This document shows positions 49,319 to 58,067 of a DNA stretch of 64,000 nucleotides, in pieces. Each line of letters opens with the position of its first letter. Position 1 is the stretch's first letter. The stretch comes from Microbacterium hominis (GTDB lineage: Bacteria; Actinomycetota; Actinomycetes; Actinomycetales; Microbacteriaceae). A model generated the notes under the pieces. That model did no database searches and was not told the DNA's origin. It worked only from the letters and a program-made list of their open reading frames with translations. The stretch covers positions 124,001-188,000 of the forward strand of contig NZ_CP054038.1 of assembly GCF_013282805.1 (NCBI RefSeq), read 5' to 3'. Made by a program: the position numbers and the translations under genes.

Positions 49319-50812
49319 ATGGATGCCGCACCCGCCGCCTTCGCGGCCCTCGAGATCCTGCAACCCGGCGTGGGGGAGACCCCCGGCGACCACTACCTGC
49401 CCGCGACGCCCGCGTCGGTGGTGTGGGGACGGCTGCCGTGCGCGACGGACGCGCCGGTGATCGCGATCGCCGCCGGATCGACCGTGACGGTCGACACCGT
49501 GAGCCACGAGGGCATCCTCGAAGACCAGGGCAAGGACCCGCTTGCGTATTTCACCGGCAAGGGCGTGAATGCGTCGGCGGTGCTCGCCGACGCGATCGAG
49601 ATCGCCCGCGAGCTCTCCCGTAACCCCGCCGCCGACGGCCCGCACGTGGTCACCGGCCCGATCTTCGTCGAGGGCGCCCGGCCGGGCGACCTGCTGAAGA
49701 TCACCGTCGAGCGCCTCGACCCGCGCGTGCCGTACGGCGTCATCTCGAACCGGCACGGCAAGGGCGCCCTGGTCGGAGAGCTGCCCCGCGGAGCCGGCAG
49801 CGTCAGCGTGTTCACGCCGGTGGTCTCTCGCGACGGCGCGCTGGTCGGCGCGCTGCCGCTCGTGGAGGGCGGCGACCGCGTCGTGGAGTTCCCGCTCGCG
49901 CCCTTCCTCGGCACGATGGGCGTGGCCGTCGCCGGCGACGAGCGCCCGCACTCGGTGCCCCCCGGAGCCCACGGCGGCAACATCGACATCAACCTCCTCA
50001 CCGTCGGGGCCGCGCTGTACCTGCCGGTGCAGGTCGAGGGGGCGCTCGCGTACGTCGGCGATCCCCACTTCGCGCAGGGCGACGGCGAGGTCGCGCTCAC
50101 CGCGCTCGAGGCGTCGCTGCGGGCGACCCTGCGCTTCGACGTCGTGCCCCGTGAGGAGGCGCTCGCCGAGTTCGGCGCGGTCGCCGGGCCCCTCGCCCGC
50201 ACGTCGGAGTACCTCGTGCCGACCGGCCTCGACCCCGACCTCGACGTCGCGATGCGCGCCTGCGTGCGCGCGGCGCTGTCGCTGCTGCAGGCGAGATACG
50301 GCATGGACGAGCACCTCGCCTACGCCTACCTCTCCGCCGCGACCGACTTCGACATCTCGCAGGTCGTCGACATCGTGTGCGGCGTGCACGCCCGCATCCG
50401 CGAGGCCGACTTCGCCGCGGTGCGGGTGGATGCTGCGCCCGCCGCGCCGGGGACCGGCATCCATTCCTCTCCGGCGGCCCCCGGTGGGCTCTTCCCGAGC
50501 GGGCGGGGTGTCACCTCCCAGCCGTTGCCGAGCGCGCCCGGGCCTTTGCCGAGAACAGGTGATCTGGCGGAGACAGGCCAGGTTCTCCCGGATGGGCCTG
50601 TTCTCGGCGGATCACCTGATCCGGGCACGGCGAGCGGGCGGGGCGATGCCTCCCAGCCCTTGCCGAGAACAGGTGATCTGGCGGAGACAGGCCAGGTTCT
50701 CCCGGATGGGCCTGTTCTCGGCGGATCACCTGATCCGGGCACGGCGACCGGGCGGGGCGACGCGACCGCGCCGGCCGCCGGCCCCGCGGGCGAAGGGACG
50801 ACACGGGCATGA
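49319..50812 (+). CDS. Acetamidase/formamidase family protein with repeat-derived tail
   Basis: 497 residues. Residues 1-375 are the FmdA/AmdA fold: VSHEGILEDQGKDPLAYF, TGPIFVEGARPGDLLKITVE, ERPHSVPPGAHGGNIDINLL, YVGDPHFAQGDGEVALTALEASLR and YAYLSAATDFDISQVVD. It lies in an allantoin operon, so the substrate is probably formamide-like or a ureido compound from that pathway. From about 380 the tail is Pro/Gly-rich and includes two 38-residue repeats encoded by a 114-bp tandem palindrome (50546-50773). ATG 49319 is five bases after the allantoinase stop; an ATG at 49301 is an alternative. Confidence 0.87.
   Translation: MDAAPAAFAALEILQPGVGETPGDHYLPATPASVVWGRLPCATDAPVIAIAAGSTVTVDTVSHEGILEDQGKDPLAYFTGKGVNASAVLADAIEIARELSRNPAADGPHVVTGPIFVEGARPGDLLKITVERLDPRVPYGVISNRHGKGALVGELPRGAGSVSVFTPVVSRDGALVGALPLVEGGDRVVEFPLAPFLGTMGVAVAGDERPHSVPPGAHGGNIDINLLTVGAALYLPVQVEGALAYVGDPHFAQGDGEVALTALEASLRATLRFDVVPREEALAEFGAVAGPLARTSEYLVPTGLDPDLDVAMRACVRAALSLLQARYGMDEHLAYAYLSAATDFDISQVVDIVCGVHARIREADFAAVRVDAAPAAPGTGIHSSPAAPGGLFPSGRGVTSQPLPSAPGPLPRTGDLAETGQVLPDGPVLGGSPDPGTASGRGDASQPLPRTGDLAETGQVLPDGPVLGGSPDPGTATGRGDATAPAAGPAGEGTTRA
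50546..50773. repeat. Tandem palindromic repeat (2 x 114 bp) inside a coding tail
   Basis: Two nearly identical copies begin at 50546 and 50660, exactly 38 codons apart. Each contains CCGAGAACAGG (50549-50559) with its inverse CCTGTTCTCGG (50597-50607) and overlapping AGGTGATC/GATCACCT, so alternative hairpins can form. Both copies are translated in the same frame. Confidence 0.85.
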
Positions 50813-52410
50813 GCGGCTTCCCCGATGACATCCCCGCCGACCTGTTCACGGCCTTCGACGAGTACGAGCGCGCGATCCTCGCGAACGACCTCGACGCGCT
50901 CGACGCGGCCTTCGCACCCGGCGCCGAGACGCTGCGCGGCGACGCGGCCGGTCTGCTGGTCGGGCACGACGCGATCCACGCGTTCCGCGGCGCGCGCGGT
51001 GGTGTGCCCTCGCGCACGATCGAGCGCATCGAGTACCGTCCGCTCGGTCCGGATGCCGCGCTTTTGGTGTCGGTCTCGCGCTACACGCTCGGGGGGGCGG
51101 GCCTGCAGACGCAGGTGTGGCAGCGCATCGGCGGGCGCTGGCTCATCACCGCCGCGCACGTCACCGGGCGCGCGCTGCCCTTCGACCGGAGCGTTTGGCG
51201 CACCGTCGGCGACCCGCTCTACCAGGGGGCATGGGAGGGTCCGCTGTCGGGTCTCACCGTCGCGGTCAAAGACCTCTTCGCCATCAAGGGCTACCGCATC
51301 GGGGGCGGCAACCCCACCTTCCTCGACGACGCCCGCCCCGAGGCCAGGACGTCGTCGGCGGTCGGCGACCTGCTGCGCGGTGGGGCGTCGCTGCGGGGAA
51401 TCGCCCGCACCGACGAATTCGCCTACTCGATCGCCGGCGACAACGTGCACTACGGAACGCCGCCCAACGGCGCGCTGCCCGGGGCGCTGCCGGGTGGGTC
51501 GTCGAGCGGACCGGCATCCGCTGTCGCCACGGGCCAGGCCGAGATCGGACTCGCCACCGACACCGCCGGGTCGGTCCGCGTTCCCGCCTCGTACCAGGGA
51601 CTGTGGGGGCTGCGCACCACGCACGATCTCGTCCCGCGGCAGGGGATGCTGCCGCTCGCGCAGTCGTTCGACACGGTCGGATGGCTCACCCGCGACGGCG
51701 CGACGCTGCAGCGCGTCGCCGACTGGTGCCTCAGCTACGACGGCTCCGAGTCCACCGAGTCCGTATACGGCCAGGGCGGCTCCGATCTGCCCTGGCGCTT
51801 CCTCGTGCCCGACGAGGCGATCGCCGCCGTCGAGCCGGCCACGCGCCGCGCGTTCGAGGCCCTGATGACGCGGCTCGCGGCATCCGACGATCCGCCCCGG
51901 CTCGGCCGCATCGCGATCGGCGACCTCGACGAGTACTACGAGCCGTTCCGCACCGTGCAGGGCGCGGAGGCCTGGCGCAACAACGGCGCGTGGCTGCGCC
52001 AGCACCCCGGCGCTGTCGGACCTGCCGTCGCCGAGCGCTTCCGCCTCGCGTCGGAGGTCACGCCCGAGGCGGAGGCCGCCGCACGGCGCGACCTCGAGGC
52101 ACTGAGCGAGCACATGCAGCACCTCGTGCGAGATGCGGTGCTGCTGCTGCCCACCGTTCCAGGGCCAGCGCCCGCGCGCACCGCGAAGGGGCCGGCGGTC
52201 GACGCGGTGCGCCAGGCGACGCTGCGCATGACGACCCCCGCGGCCATCGGCGGCCTCCCGGCGGTGTCGGTGCCGCTGCTGACGGTCGACTCGCCGCTCG
52301 GCCCCGCGCCGGTGGGCGTGTGTCTGGTCTCCCGCGCGGGAACCGACATCGCCCTCGTGCGGCTGGCCCGCCGCATCCACTCTCTCGCCTCTCGAACGGA
52401 GCTCGCATGA
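50809..52410 (+). CDS. AtzH-like domain / amidase-signature fusion
   Basis: 533 residues. Residues 1-125 are an NTF2/AtzH-like domain (LFTAFDEYERAILANDLDALDAAFAPGAETLRGDAAG, VWQRIGGRWLITAAHVTGRALP). The amidase domain has catalytic Lys (GLTVAVKDLFAIKG), cis-Ser (PGGSSSGPASAVA) and Ser (ATDTAGSVRVPAS). AtzH-type subunits partner amidases of the AtzE kind in cyanurate-like pathways; here the two are one chain. The substrate is probably a ureido or carbamoyl product of allantoin breakdown, such as oxamate or ureidoglycolate-related amides (inferred). Overlaps its neighbours by four bases on both sides. Confidence 0.86.
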   Translation: MSGFPDDIPADLFTAFDEYERAILANDLDALDAAFAPGAETLRGDAAGLLVGHDAIHAFRGARGGVPSRTIERIEYRPLGPDAALLVSVSRYTLGGAGLQTQVWQRIGGRWLITAAHVTGRALPFDRSVWRTVGDPLYQGAWEGPLSGLTVAVKDLFAIKGYRIGGGNPTFLDDARPEARTSSAVGDLLRGGASLRGIARTDEFAYSIAGDNVHYGTPPNGALPGALPGGSSSGPASAVATGQAEIGLATDTAGSVRVPASYQGLWGLRTTHDLVPRQGMLPLAQSFDTVGWLTRDGATLQRVADWCLSYDGSESTESVYGQGGSDLPWRFLVPDEAIAAVEPATRRAFEALMTRLAASDDPPRLGRIAIGDLDEYYEPFRTVQGAEAWRNNGAWLRQHPGAVGPAVAERFRLASEVTPEAEAAARRDLEALSEHMQHLVRDAVLLLPTVPGPAPARTAKGPAVDAVRQATLRMTTPAAIGGLPAVSVPLLTVDSPLGPAPVGVCLVSRAGTDIALVRLARRIHSLASRTELA

Positions 52411-53642
52411 CGTCCGCCGGTGTGATCCCGGGGCCGATCGACCCGCCCGCGCGCCTGCTCATGGGGCCCGGGCCGATCAGCGCGTACCCGAGCGTGCTGC
52501 GGGCGATGTCGGCGCCGCTGGTCGGCCAGTACGACCCCTTCATGACCGCCACGATGACCGAGACGCAGGAGCTCTACCGCGCCGTCTGGGCCACCGTCAA
52601 CGATGCGACCGTGCTCGTCGACGGCACCAGCCGCGCGGGCATCGAGGCGGCGATCGTGTCGCTGGTGCGCCCCGGAGACCGCGTGCTCGTGCCGGTGTTC
52701 GGCCGCTTCGGGCACCTCCTCGCCGAAATCGCCGAGCGGGCGATGGCCGAGGTGCACACGATCGAGACCGAGTGGGGTCAGGTGTTCACGCCGTCCGCGA
52801 TCGAGGACGCGATCACCCGCGTGCGGCCGACGCTGCTCGCGCTCGTGCAGGGCGACACGTCCACGACGATGAACCAGCCGCTCGATGAGATCGGCGCGAT
52901 CTGCGCGCGCCACGGTGTGCTGTTCTACACCGACGCGACGGCCTCTCTCGGCGGCAACGCCTTCGAAGCCGACGCATGGGGGGTGGATGCCGCCACCGCC
53001 GGCCTCCAGAAATGCCTGGGCGGTCCGTCGGGGTCGGCCCCGATCACGCTCTCGCCCCGTGCCGTCGAGATCATCCAGAGCCGCAAGAGGATCGAGGCGG
53101 GCATCCGCGAGCCCGGCGACCCCGACGCGGCGGACTTCGTGCGCTCGAACTACTTCGACCTCGGCATGATCCTCGACTACTGGGGCCCGCGCCGGCTCAA
53201 CCACCACACCGAGGCGACCTCGATGCTCTACGGCGCCCGGGAGTGCGCGCGCGTGCTGCTGCTCGAGGGCCGCGACGCGGTCATCGCCCGGCACGAGCGC
53301 GCCGGCGCCGCGATGCTCGCCGGCGTCGAGGCCCTGGGCCTGGTCGTCTTCGGCGACGTCGCGCACAAGATGAACAACGTCGTCGCGGTCGAGATCCCGG
53401 AGGGCGTGCCCGGCGACGCCGCGCGCACCGCGATGCTCGAAGACTTCGGCATCGAGATCGGCACCTCCTTCGGCCCCCTGCACGGCCGCGTGTGGCGCAT
53501 CGGCACAATGGGCTACAACGCCCGCGAAGACGCGGTGCTCACCACGCTGGCCGCCCTCGAAGCGGTGCTGCGCCGATTCGGCGCGGCGGTGCCGGCGGGT
53601 GCCGGAGTGGATGCCGCCGCCGACGTCTACCGGAGCGCATGA
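52407..53642 (+). CDS. pucG: (S)-Ureidoglycine-glyoxylate aminotransferase-like enzyme
   Basis: 411 residues, class-V PLP aminotransferase. Motifs: RLLMGPGPISAYPSVLRAMSAPLVGQYDPF, VDGTSRAGIEAAIVSLVRPGD, HGVLFYTDATASLGGN, and the PLP Lys in AGLQKCLGGPSGSAPI; IGTMGYNAREDAVLTTLAALE ends it. Closest to the alanine-glyoxylate/ureidoglycine-glyoxylate group; the allantoin context favours the latter, giving oxalurate and glycine. This would explain the adjacent amidases. Starts inside the previous stop (ATGA). Confidence 0.88.
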   Translation: MTSAGVIPGPIDPPARLLMGPGPISAYPSVLRAMSAPLVGQYDPFMTATMTETQELYRAVWATVNDATVLVDGTSRAGIEAAIVSLVRPGDRVLVPVFGRFGHLLAEIAERAMAEVHTIETEWGQVFTPSAIEDAITRVRPTLLALVQGDTSTTMNQPLDEIGAICARHGVLFYTDATASLGGNAFEADAWGVDAATAGLQKCLGGPSGSAPITLSPRAVEIIQSRKRIEAGIREPGDPDAADFVRSNYFDLGMILDYWGPRRLNHHTEATSMLYGARECARVLLLEGRDAVIARHERAGAAMLAGVEALGLVVFGDVAHKMNNVVAVEIPEGVPGDAARTAMLEDFGIEIGTSFGPLHGRVWRIGTMGYNAREDAVLTTLAALEAVLRRFGAAVPAGAGVDAAADVYRSA

Positions 53643-53643
53643 C

Positions 53644-55014
53644 GTGCCGTCCGCAGCGCTGCTGACCGCCGACCGCGACCGCATCGCGGCCGCGGCGCGG
53701 CGCGTGATGGCCCGCTGCGACGAGCTCGCCCGGGTCACGGCGACCCCCGGCGCGATCGAGCGCGTGTACCTTTCGCCCGAACATGCGCGGGTGAACCGCC
53801 TCGCCGCCGAGTGGATGCGCGAGGTCGGCATGCGCACCCGCCAGGATGCGGCAGGCAACCAGGTCGGCCGCCTCGACGTCGCTTCCGGAGACCGCGACGG
53901 GCCCGCCACACCGTGGTCGAGGAGCGGCGAAGCCGCGGCTCGAGACCCCGACGCCCCCGCGCTCGTCCTGGGTTCGCACCTCGACACCGTCCCCGACGCG
54001 GGGCGCTACGACGGCATCGTCGGGGTGCTCATGGCTCTGGAAGTGGTGCGCCTGCTGCGCGTGCCCGCCGGCGACGCCGACCGCGACGGCTGGCGCTCGC
54101 CGCTTCCCTTCGCGCTCGAGATCCTCGCCTTCTCCGACGAGGAGGGCACCCGGTTCGGCAAGGCGCTGCTCGGCTCATCGGCGGTCGCCGGTCTATGGAA
54201 TGACGACTGGTGGGAGCTGACCGACGCCGACGGCACGACGCTGCGCGAGGCGTTCCGCGAGTTCGGCCTCGACCCGGGTCGCGTCGGCGAGGCCGCTCGC
54301 CGACCCGAGGAGCTGGCCGGCTACCTCGAAGCGCACATCGAGCAGGGGCCCGAACTCGACGAGCGCGAGGAGTCGCTCGCGGTCGTGTCATCGATCGCCT
54401 CGGCACGCCGGTTCCAGCTCGTGGTCGAGGGCGAGGCCCGTCACGCCGGAGGCACACCCTACGACCGGCGCCGCGACGCACTCCTCGGCGCGTCGGAGGC
54501 GGCGCTCGCGGTCGAGCGCATCTGCCGCGCCGAGCACCACATCATCGGCACCGTCGGGCAGCTGGAGGCCTACCCGGGAGCGGTCAACGTCGTGCCGGGC
54601 GAGGCGCACCTCTCGCTCGACCTGCGGGGCGAGTTCGACGGCCAGCGTGACCGCGTGTGGCTGTCGATCGAGCACGAGCTCGACGCGATCATGGGCCGTC
54701 GCGGGCTGCGCTGGAACGCCCGCGAGGTGCACAGCGCGCCGGCCGTCTTCTGCGCCCCGCTGCTGCAGGACGTCGTGCGCGCCGGCATCGAGACGACGAT
54801 GGATGCCGGATCCGACCCGCCCGCGACACTCTTCAGCCGCGCCGGCCACGACGGCATGGCCATCGGCGCGATCGCCCCGGTCGGGATGCTGTTCCTGCGC
54901 AACCCCGACGGCATCAGCCACCACCCCGACGAGGCGGTGTCCGCCGGCGACGTGGCGCGCGGCATCCAGGCCCTCGCCGAGGCCGTGCTGCAGCTCGCCG
55001 CCGCGCGCGCCTGA
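53644..55014 (+). CDS. allC: M20-family allantoate amidohydrolase
   Basis: 456 residues. Motifs: TATPGAIERVYLSPEHARVNRLAAEWMREVGM, LVLGSHLDTVPDAGRYDGIVGV, EILAFSDEEGTRFGKALLGSSAVAG, LEAHIEQGPELDE, VVEGEARHAGGTPYDRRRDAL and SRAGHDGMAIGAI. This is the Zn hydrolase group of allantoate amidohydrolase and N-carbamoylamino acid hydrolases; the operon supports allantoate. Residues about 90-101, between DRDGPATP and PDAPALVLGSHLDT, are encoded by a dispersed palindromic repeat. GTG 53644 overlaps the previous gene end region. Confidence 0.88.
   Translation: MPSAALLTADRDRIAAAARRVMARCDELARVTATPGAIERVYLSPEHARVNRLAAEWMREVGMRTRQDAAGNQVGRLDVASGDRDGPATPWSRSGEAAARDPDAPALVLGSHLDTVPDAGRYDGIVGVLMALEVVRLLRVPAGDADRDGWRSPLPFALEILAFSDEEGTRFGKALLGSSAVAGLWNDDWWELTDADGTTLREAFREFGLDPGRVGEAARRPEELAGYLEAHIEQGPELDEREESLAVVSSIASARRFQLVVEGEARHAGGTPYDRRRDALLGASEAALAVERICRAEHHIIGTVGQLEAYPGAVNVVPGEAHLSLDLRGEFDGQRDRVWLSIEHELDAIMGRRGLRWNAREVHSAPAVFCAPLLQDVVRAGIETTMDAGSDPPATLFSRAGHDGMAIGAIAPVGMLFLRNPDGISHHPDEAVSAGDVARGIQALAEAVLQLAAARA
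53913..53947. repeat. Dispersed palindromic repeat (family B) inside the M20 gene
   Basis: A 35-bp element with GTGGTCGAGGAGCGGCGAAG and then CCGCGGCTCGAGACC, related to 32176-32223 and 45843-45880. It is read in frame as about 12 residues of the amidohydrolase. Confidence 0.8.
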
Positions 55015-55021
55015 CCCCGCC

Positions 55022-55160
55022 GCCGAGGTCCCTGAGCGAGCGGAGCGAGACGAATGGCCGCCCCCGCCGCCGAGGTCCCTGAGCGAGCGGAGCGAGACGA
55101 ATGGCCGCCCCCGCCGCCGAGGTCCCTGAGCGAGCGGAGCGAGACGAATGGCCGCCCCCG
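55022..55160. repeat. Tandem repeat, three copies of 47 bp (family A)
   Basis: The word GAGGTCCCTGAGCGAGCGGA recurs at 55025, 55072 and 55119, exactly 47 bp apart; each copy continues with AGCGAGACGAATGGCCGCC. Another single copy (without the last part) lies inside the xanthine dehydrogenase gene at 61773-61805. It is located between the M20 stop and the ABC operon promoter. Confidence 0.9.
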
Positions 55161-55168
55161 CACACGGT

Positions 55169-55222
55169 GTCACACGGCGGAAACACCCCGATCGATGCGC
55201 GGAAACGTCGACCCTCTAGCGT
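55169..55222 (+). promoter_or_regulatory. GlnR-type box and -10 of the ABC importer
   Basis: GTCAC (55169-55173), n6, GAAAC (55180-55184), n6, ATCGA (55191-55195), n6, GAAAC (55202-55206). Three of four half-sites match the actinobacterial GlnR pattern with correct spacing. TAGCGT (55217-55222) is a plausible -10 placing the box over the -35 region, where GlnR usually activates. GAGGAG lies before the ATG at 55261. Confidence 0.75.
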
Positions 55223-55260
55223 CGCGATGATCACACTGCTTCAGAAGAGGAGCCAACCCG

Positions 55261-56373
55261 ATGGCATCACACAGCAAGCTGGGGCGACGCGGTCGCCTTG
55301 CGGCCGCAGCGGCCGCATTCGCAGCATCCGCCCTCGTCCTGGCCGGCTGCGCCTCGGGCGCCGCGGCCCCCGGTGAGACCGGCGACGAAGAGGCATCGTA
55401 CGGCGAGATCAGCGTGCAGTACTCCTGGATCAAGAACGAGGAGTTCGCGGGCGAGTTCTACGCCTACGAGAACGGCTACTACGACGAGGCGGGCTTCGAC
55501 GAGGTGATCGGCATCTCCGGTCCGGACACCGGCGTGGCCAAGCTCCTGTCGGGCACCGTGCAGGTCGCGCTCAGTGACGCGGCATCCATCGGCGCAGCCA
55601 TCGCCGAGGAGGAGGCGCCGCTGAAGATCATCGGCGCGACGTTCCAGAAGAATCCGTTCACGATCCTCTCGCTGGCGGACGGCGGAAACATCATGAGCCC
55701 CGAAGACCTCGTCGGCAAGACGATCGGCGTGCAGGACTCGAACGCCTCGGTGTTCGCGGCCCTGCTGAACGCCAACGACATCGACCCCGCCGACGTGACG
55801 GTGGTCCCGGTCGACTTCGACCCGACTCCGCTGATGAACGGCGAGGTCGACGGCTTCATGGCGTACCTGACCAACGAGGCCCTCACGGTCGAGCTCGCGG
55901 GCTACGAGATCACCAACCTCTCGTACGCCGAGAACGGCGTGCCCTACGTGGCCGAGACCTTCTCCGTCACCGACCAGTACCTCGCCGAGAACAAGGAGCT
56001 GCTGAAGGCGTTCCTCATCGCGGAGATCAAGGGCTGGACCGACGTGTTCCAGGAGACGACCGACGACTCGGTCGCGCTCATCGAGACGTACTACAACGCG
56101 GCGGCCGCCGAGTCGGAAGACGGTCTCGAGGCCATCTTCGGCGCACTCGACCCGGTGAAGACCGGGATGGGCCTGGAGGCTGAGAAGCTCCTCATCTCGA
56201 CGGAGGAGACCGAGGCCAACGGCCTGTTCACGATCTCCGACGAGCTCAAGGAGCAGACCGTCGCCTCGCTCGCCGCCGCCGGCTGGGACGTTTCGGTGGA
56301 GGACCTGTTCGACACCACCATCATCGACGAGATCTACGAGGAGAACCCCGAGCTCAAGGACTACCTCCCGTAG
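55261..56373 (+). CDS. ABC importer substrate-binding lipoprotein (NMT1/SsuA type)
   Basis: 370 residues. Lipoprotein signal with basic KLGRRGR, Ala-rich core and lipobox LAGC (Cys29). The mature part is an NMT1/SsuA-like binding protein: VQYSWIKNEEFAGEFYAYENGYYDEAGF, LSGTVQVALSDAASIGAAIAEEEAPLKIIGATFQKNPFTIL, LVGKTIGVQDSNASVFAALL and MNGEVDGFMAYLTNEAL. The operon implies allantoin, urate or another purine-derived ligand. Begins 38 bp after the GlnR-type promoter. Confidence 0.9.
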   Translation: MASHSKLGRRGRLAAAAAAFAASALVLAGCASGAAAPGETGDEEASYGEISVQYSWIKNEEFAGEFYAYENGYYDEAGFDEVIGISGPDTGVAKLLSGTVQVALSDAASIGAAIAEEEAPLKIIGATFQKNPFTILSLADGGNIMSPEDLVGKTIGVQDSNASVFAALLNANDIDPADVTVVPVDFDPTPLMNGEVDGFMAYLTNEALTVELAGYEITNLSYAENGVPYVAETFSVTDQYLAENKELLKAFLIAEIKGWTDVFQETTDDSVALIETYYNAAAAESEDGLEAIFGALDPVKTGMGLEAEKLLISTEETEANGLFTISDELKEQTVASLAAAGWDVSVEDLFDTTIIDEIYEENPELKDYLP

Positions 56374-56397
56374 TCCCCGGCACCGGGCACCACTCAC

Positions 56398-57258
56398 ATG
56401 ACCGACATCCACACATCGGATGCCGCGGCCGCGGCGCCGGCGGCGGGGGACACCTCGCCGCCGGCGCCGACGCCCGGCACCGGCATCCGCATCGACGGAC
56501 TCAGCAAGACGTTCGACACCGGCCGCGGCAGGTCCGTCACCGCGCTGCAGGACACCCACCTCCACACCGACAAGGGCTCGTTCCTGGCCCTCCTCGGCCC
56601 CAGTGGATGCGGCAAGTCGACGATCCTGCGCATCCTCGCCGACCTCGAGCAGCCCACCACCGGCGAGGTGTTCGTCGACGGCAAGACGCCGGCCCAGCTG
56701 CGCCGCGACAGCGAGCTGGGCATCGCGTTCCAGGACCACGCGCTGCTGCCGTGGCGGAGCGTGTACGCGAACATCAAGCTCGTCTTCGAGATCGCGGGCC
56801 GCAGGGCCGACAAGGCGTACATCGACGAGCTCATCGAGCTCGTCGGCCTGAAGGGCTTCGAGAAGGCCAAGCCCGCGCAGCTGTCGGGCGGCATGCGCCA
56901 GCGCGTGTCGATCGCCCGCGCTCTCGCGCTCAAGCCCAGCGTGCTGCTGCTCGACGAGCCGTTCGGCGCGCTCGACGACATGACCCGCCAGAACCTCAAC
57001 CTGGAGCTGCTGCGCATCTGGACCGAGAAGCCCGCGACGACGCTGCTGGTCACGCACGGCATCTCGGAGGCGATCTTCCTCTCCGACCGCGTCGCGGTGA
57101 TGTCGCCGCGGCCGGGCCGCATCAAGGAGATCATCGAGGTCGACCTGCCGCACCCGCGCACGCCCGACATGCAGCGCACCCCCGAGTTCCACGCCCTCGT
57201 GGACCAGGCGTCCGAGCTGCTGTTCGGCAGCGACGGCCGCGCCGCCGCGGAGAGCTGA
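56398..57258 (+). CDS. ABC importer ATPase (SsuB/TauB type)
   Basis: 286 residues. Walker [11 protein letters not shown]-loop in [13 protein letters not shown], signature [16 protein letters not shown], Walker [18 protein letters not shown]-loop [12 protein letters not shown] 35-residue Ala/Pro-rich leader precedes the domain. Overlaps the permease start by one base (TGATG). Confidence 0.94.
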   Translation: MTDIHTSDAAAAAPAAGDTSPPAPTPGTGIRIDGLSKTFDTGRGRSVTALQDTHLHTDKGSFLALLGPSGCGKSTILRILADLEQPTTGEVFVDGKTPAQLRRDSELGIAFQDHALLPWRSVYANIKLVFEIAGRRADKAYIDELIELVGLKGFEKAKPAQLSGGMRQRVSIARALALKPSVLLLDEPFGALDDMTRQNLNLELLRIWTEKPATTLLVTHGISEAIFLSDRVAVMSPRPGRIKEIIEVDLPHPRTPDMQRTPEFHALVDQASELLFGSDGRAAAES

Positions 57259-58067
57259 TGGGCCGGGCACGACGACTGCCCGGCTGGGTCGCCGGGCTGA
57301 TCGGAGCCGTCGCGCTCATCGGCGCATGGTGGCTCTTCTCGGTCACGATCTTCCAGCCGCCGCCGGGCACCACCTTCACCCCGGTACCCTCGCCGTTCGT
57401 GGTGTTCCAGACCATCTGGCAGGACGGACTCGCGCCGTACTGGTCGGTATTCCAGGTGACGATCACCGAGGCGGCGATCGGCTACGCGTGGGGCAACGGC
57501 ATCGCGCTGCTGCTGGCCGCGACCGTGCTGCTGCTGCCGCGCATCGAGCCGGTGGTCATGCAGGTCGCGGTGGTCAGCTACTGCCTGCCGGTGGTCGCCG
57601 TCGGCGGCATCGCCATCGTCGTGCTCGGCGGCGCGAAGCGCCCCGGCGACCCGAGCTCCACGGCGATCTTCCTCGCCGCGCTCGCCGTGTTCTTCACCAC
57701 GGTCGTGGGCGCCCTGCTCGGGTTCCGTGCCGCCGACCGCTCGAGCCTCGACGTGGTGCACGTGTACGGCGGCTCGCGCCTCACGCAGCTGCGCAAGGTG
57801 CGGCTGATCGCGGCACTGCCCGCGATCCTCAACGCCCTGCAGATCGCCGTGCCCTCGGCCTTCCTCGGAGCCGTGCTCGGCGAGTACATGGGCGGCATCG
57901 ACCGGGGCGTCGGCATCACCCTCATCAAGCTGCAGGGCGATCTCGACTCGGCCCGGGTGTGGGCGGTGTTCCTGCTGTCGGCCCTCGTCGCCCTCGCCGG
58001 CTATGCGCTGGTCGGGCTGATCTCGCGCCTGGTCACCCCGTGGGTCTCCGGAAGGACCGTCGCATGA
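57258..58067 (+). CDS. ABC importer permease 1
   Basis: 269 residues with six helices. The permease signature follows VVGALLGFRAADRSSLDVVHVYGGSRLTQLRKVRLIAALPAILNALQIAVPSAFLGAVLGEYMGG, the EAA-type loop contacting the ATPase. Preceded by a basic cytoplasmic tip MGRARRLPG. Overlaps the second permease by four bases. Confidence 0.92.
   Translation: MGRARRLPGWVAGLIGAVALIGAWWLFSVTIFQPPPGTTFTPVPSPFVVFQTIWQDGLAPYWSVFQVTITEAAIGYAWGNGIALLLAATVLLLPRIEPVVMQVAVVSYCLPVVAVGGIAIVVLGGAKRPGDPSSTAIFLAALAVFFTTVVGALLGFRAADRSSLDVVHVYGGSRLTQLRKVRLIAALPAILNALQIAVPSAFLGAVLGEYMGGIDRGVGITLIKLQGDLDSARVWAVFLLSALVALAGYALVGLISRLVTPWVSGRTVA

Noticed and set aside
55022..55160. CRISPR array
   Set aside because: The units are head-to-tail 47-bp repeats without unique spacers, and no cas genes are present.
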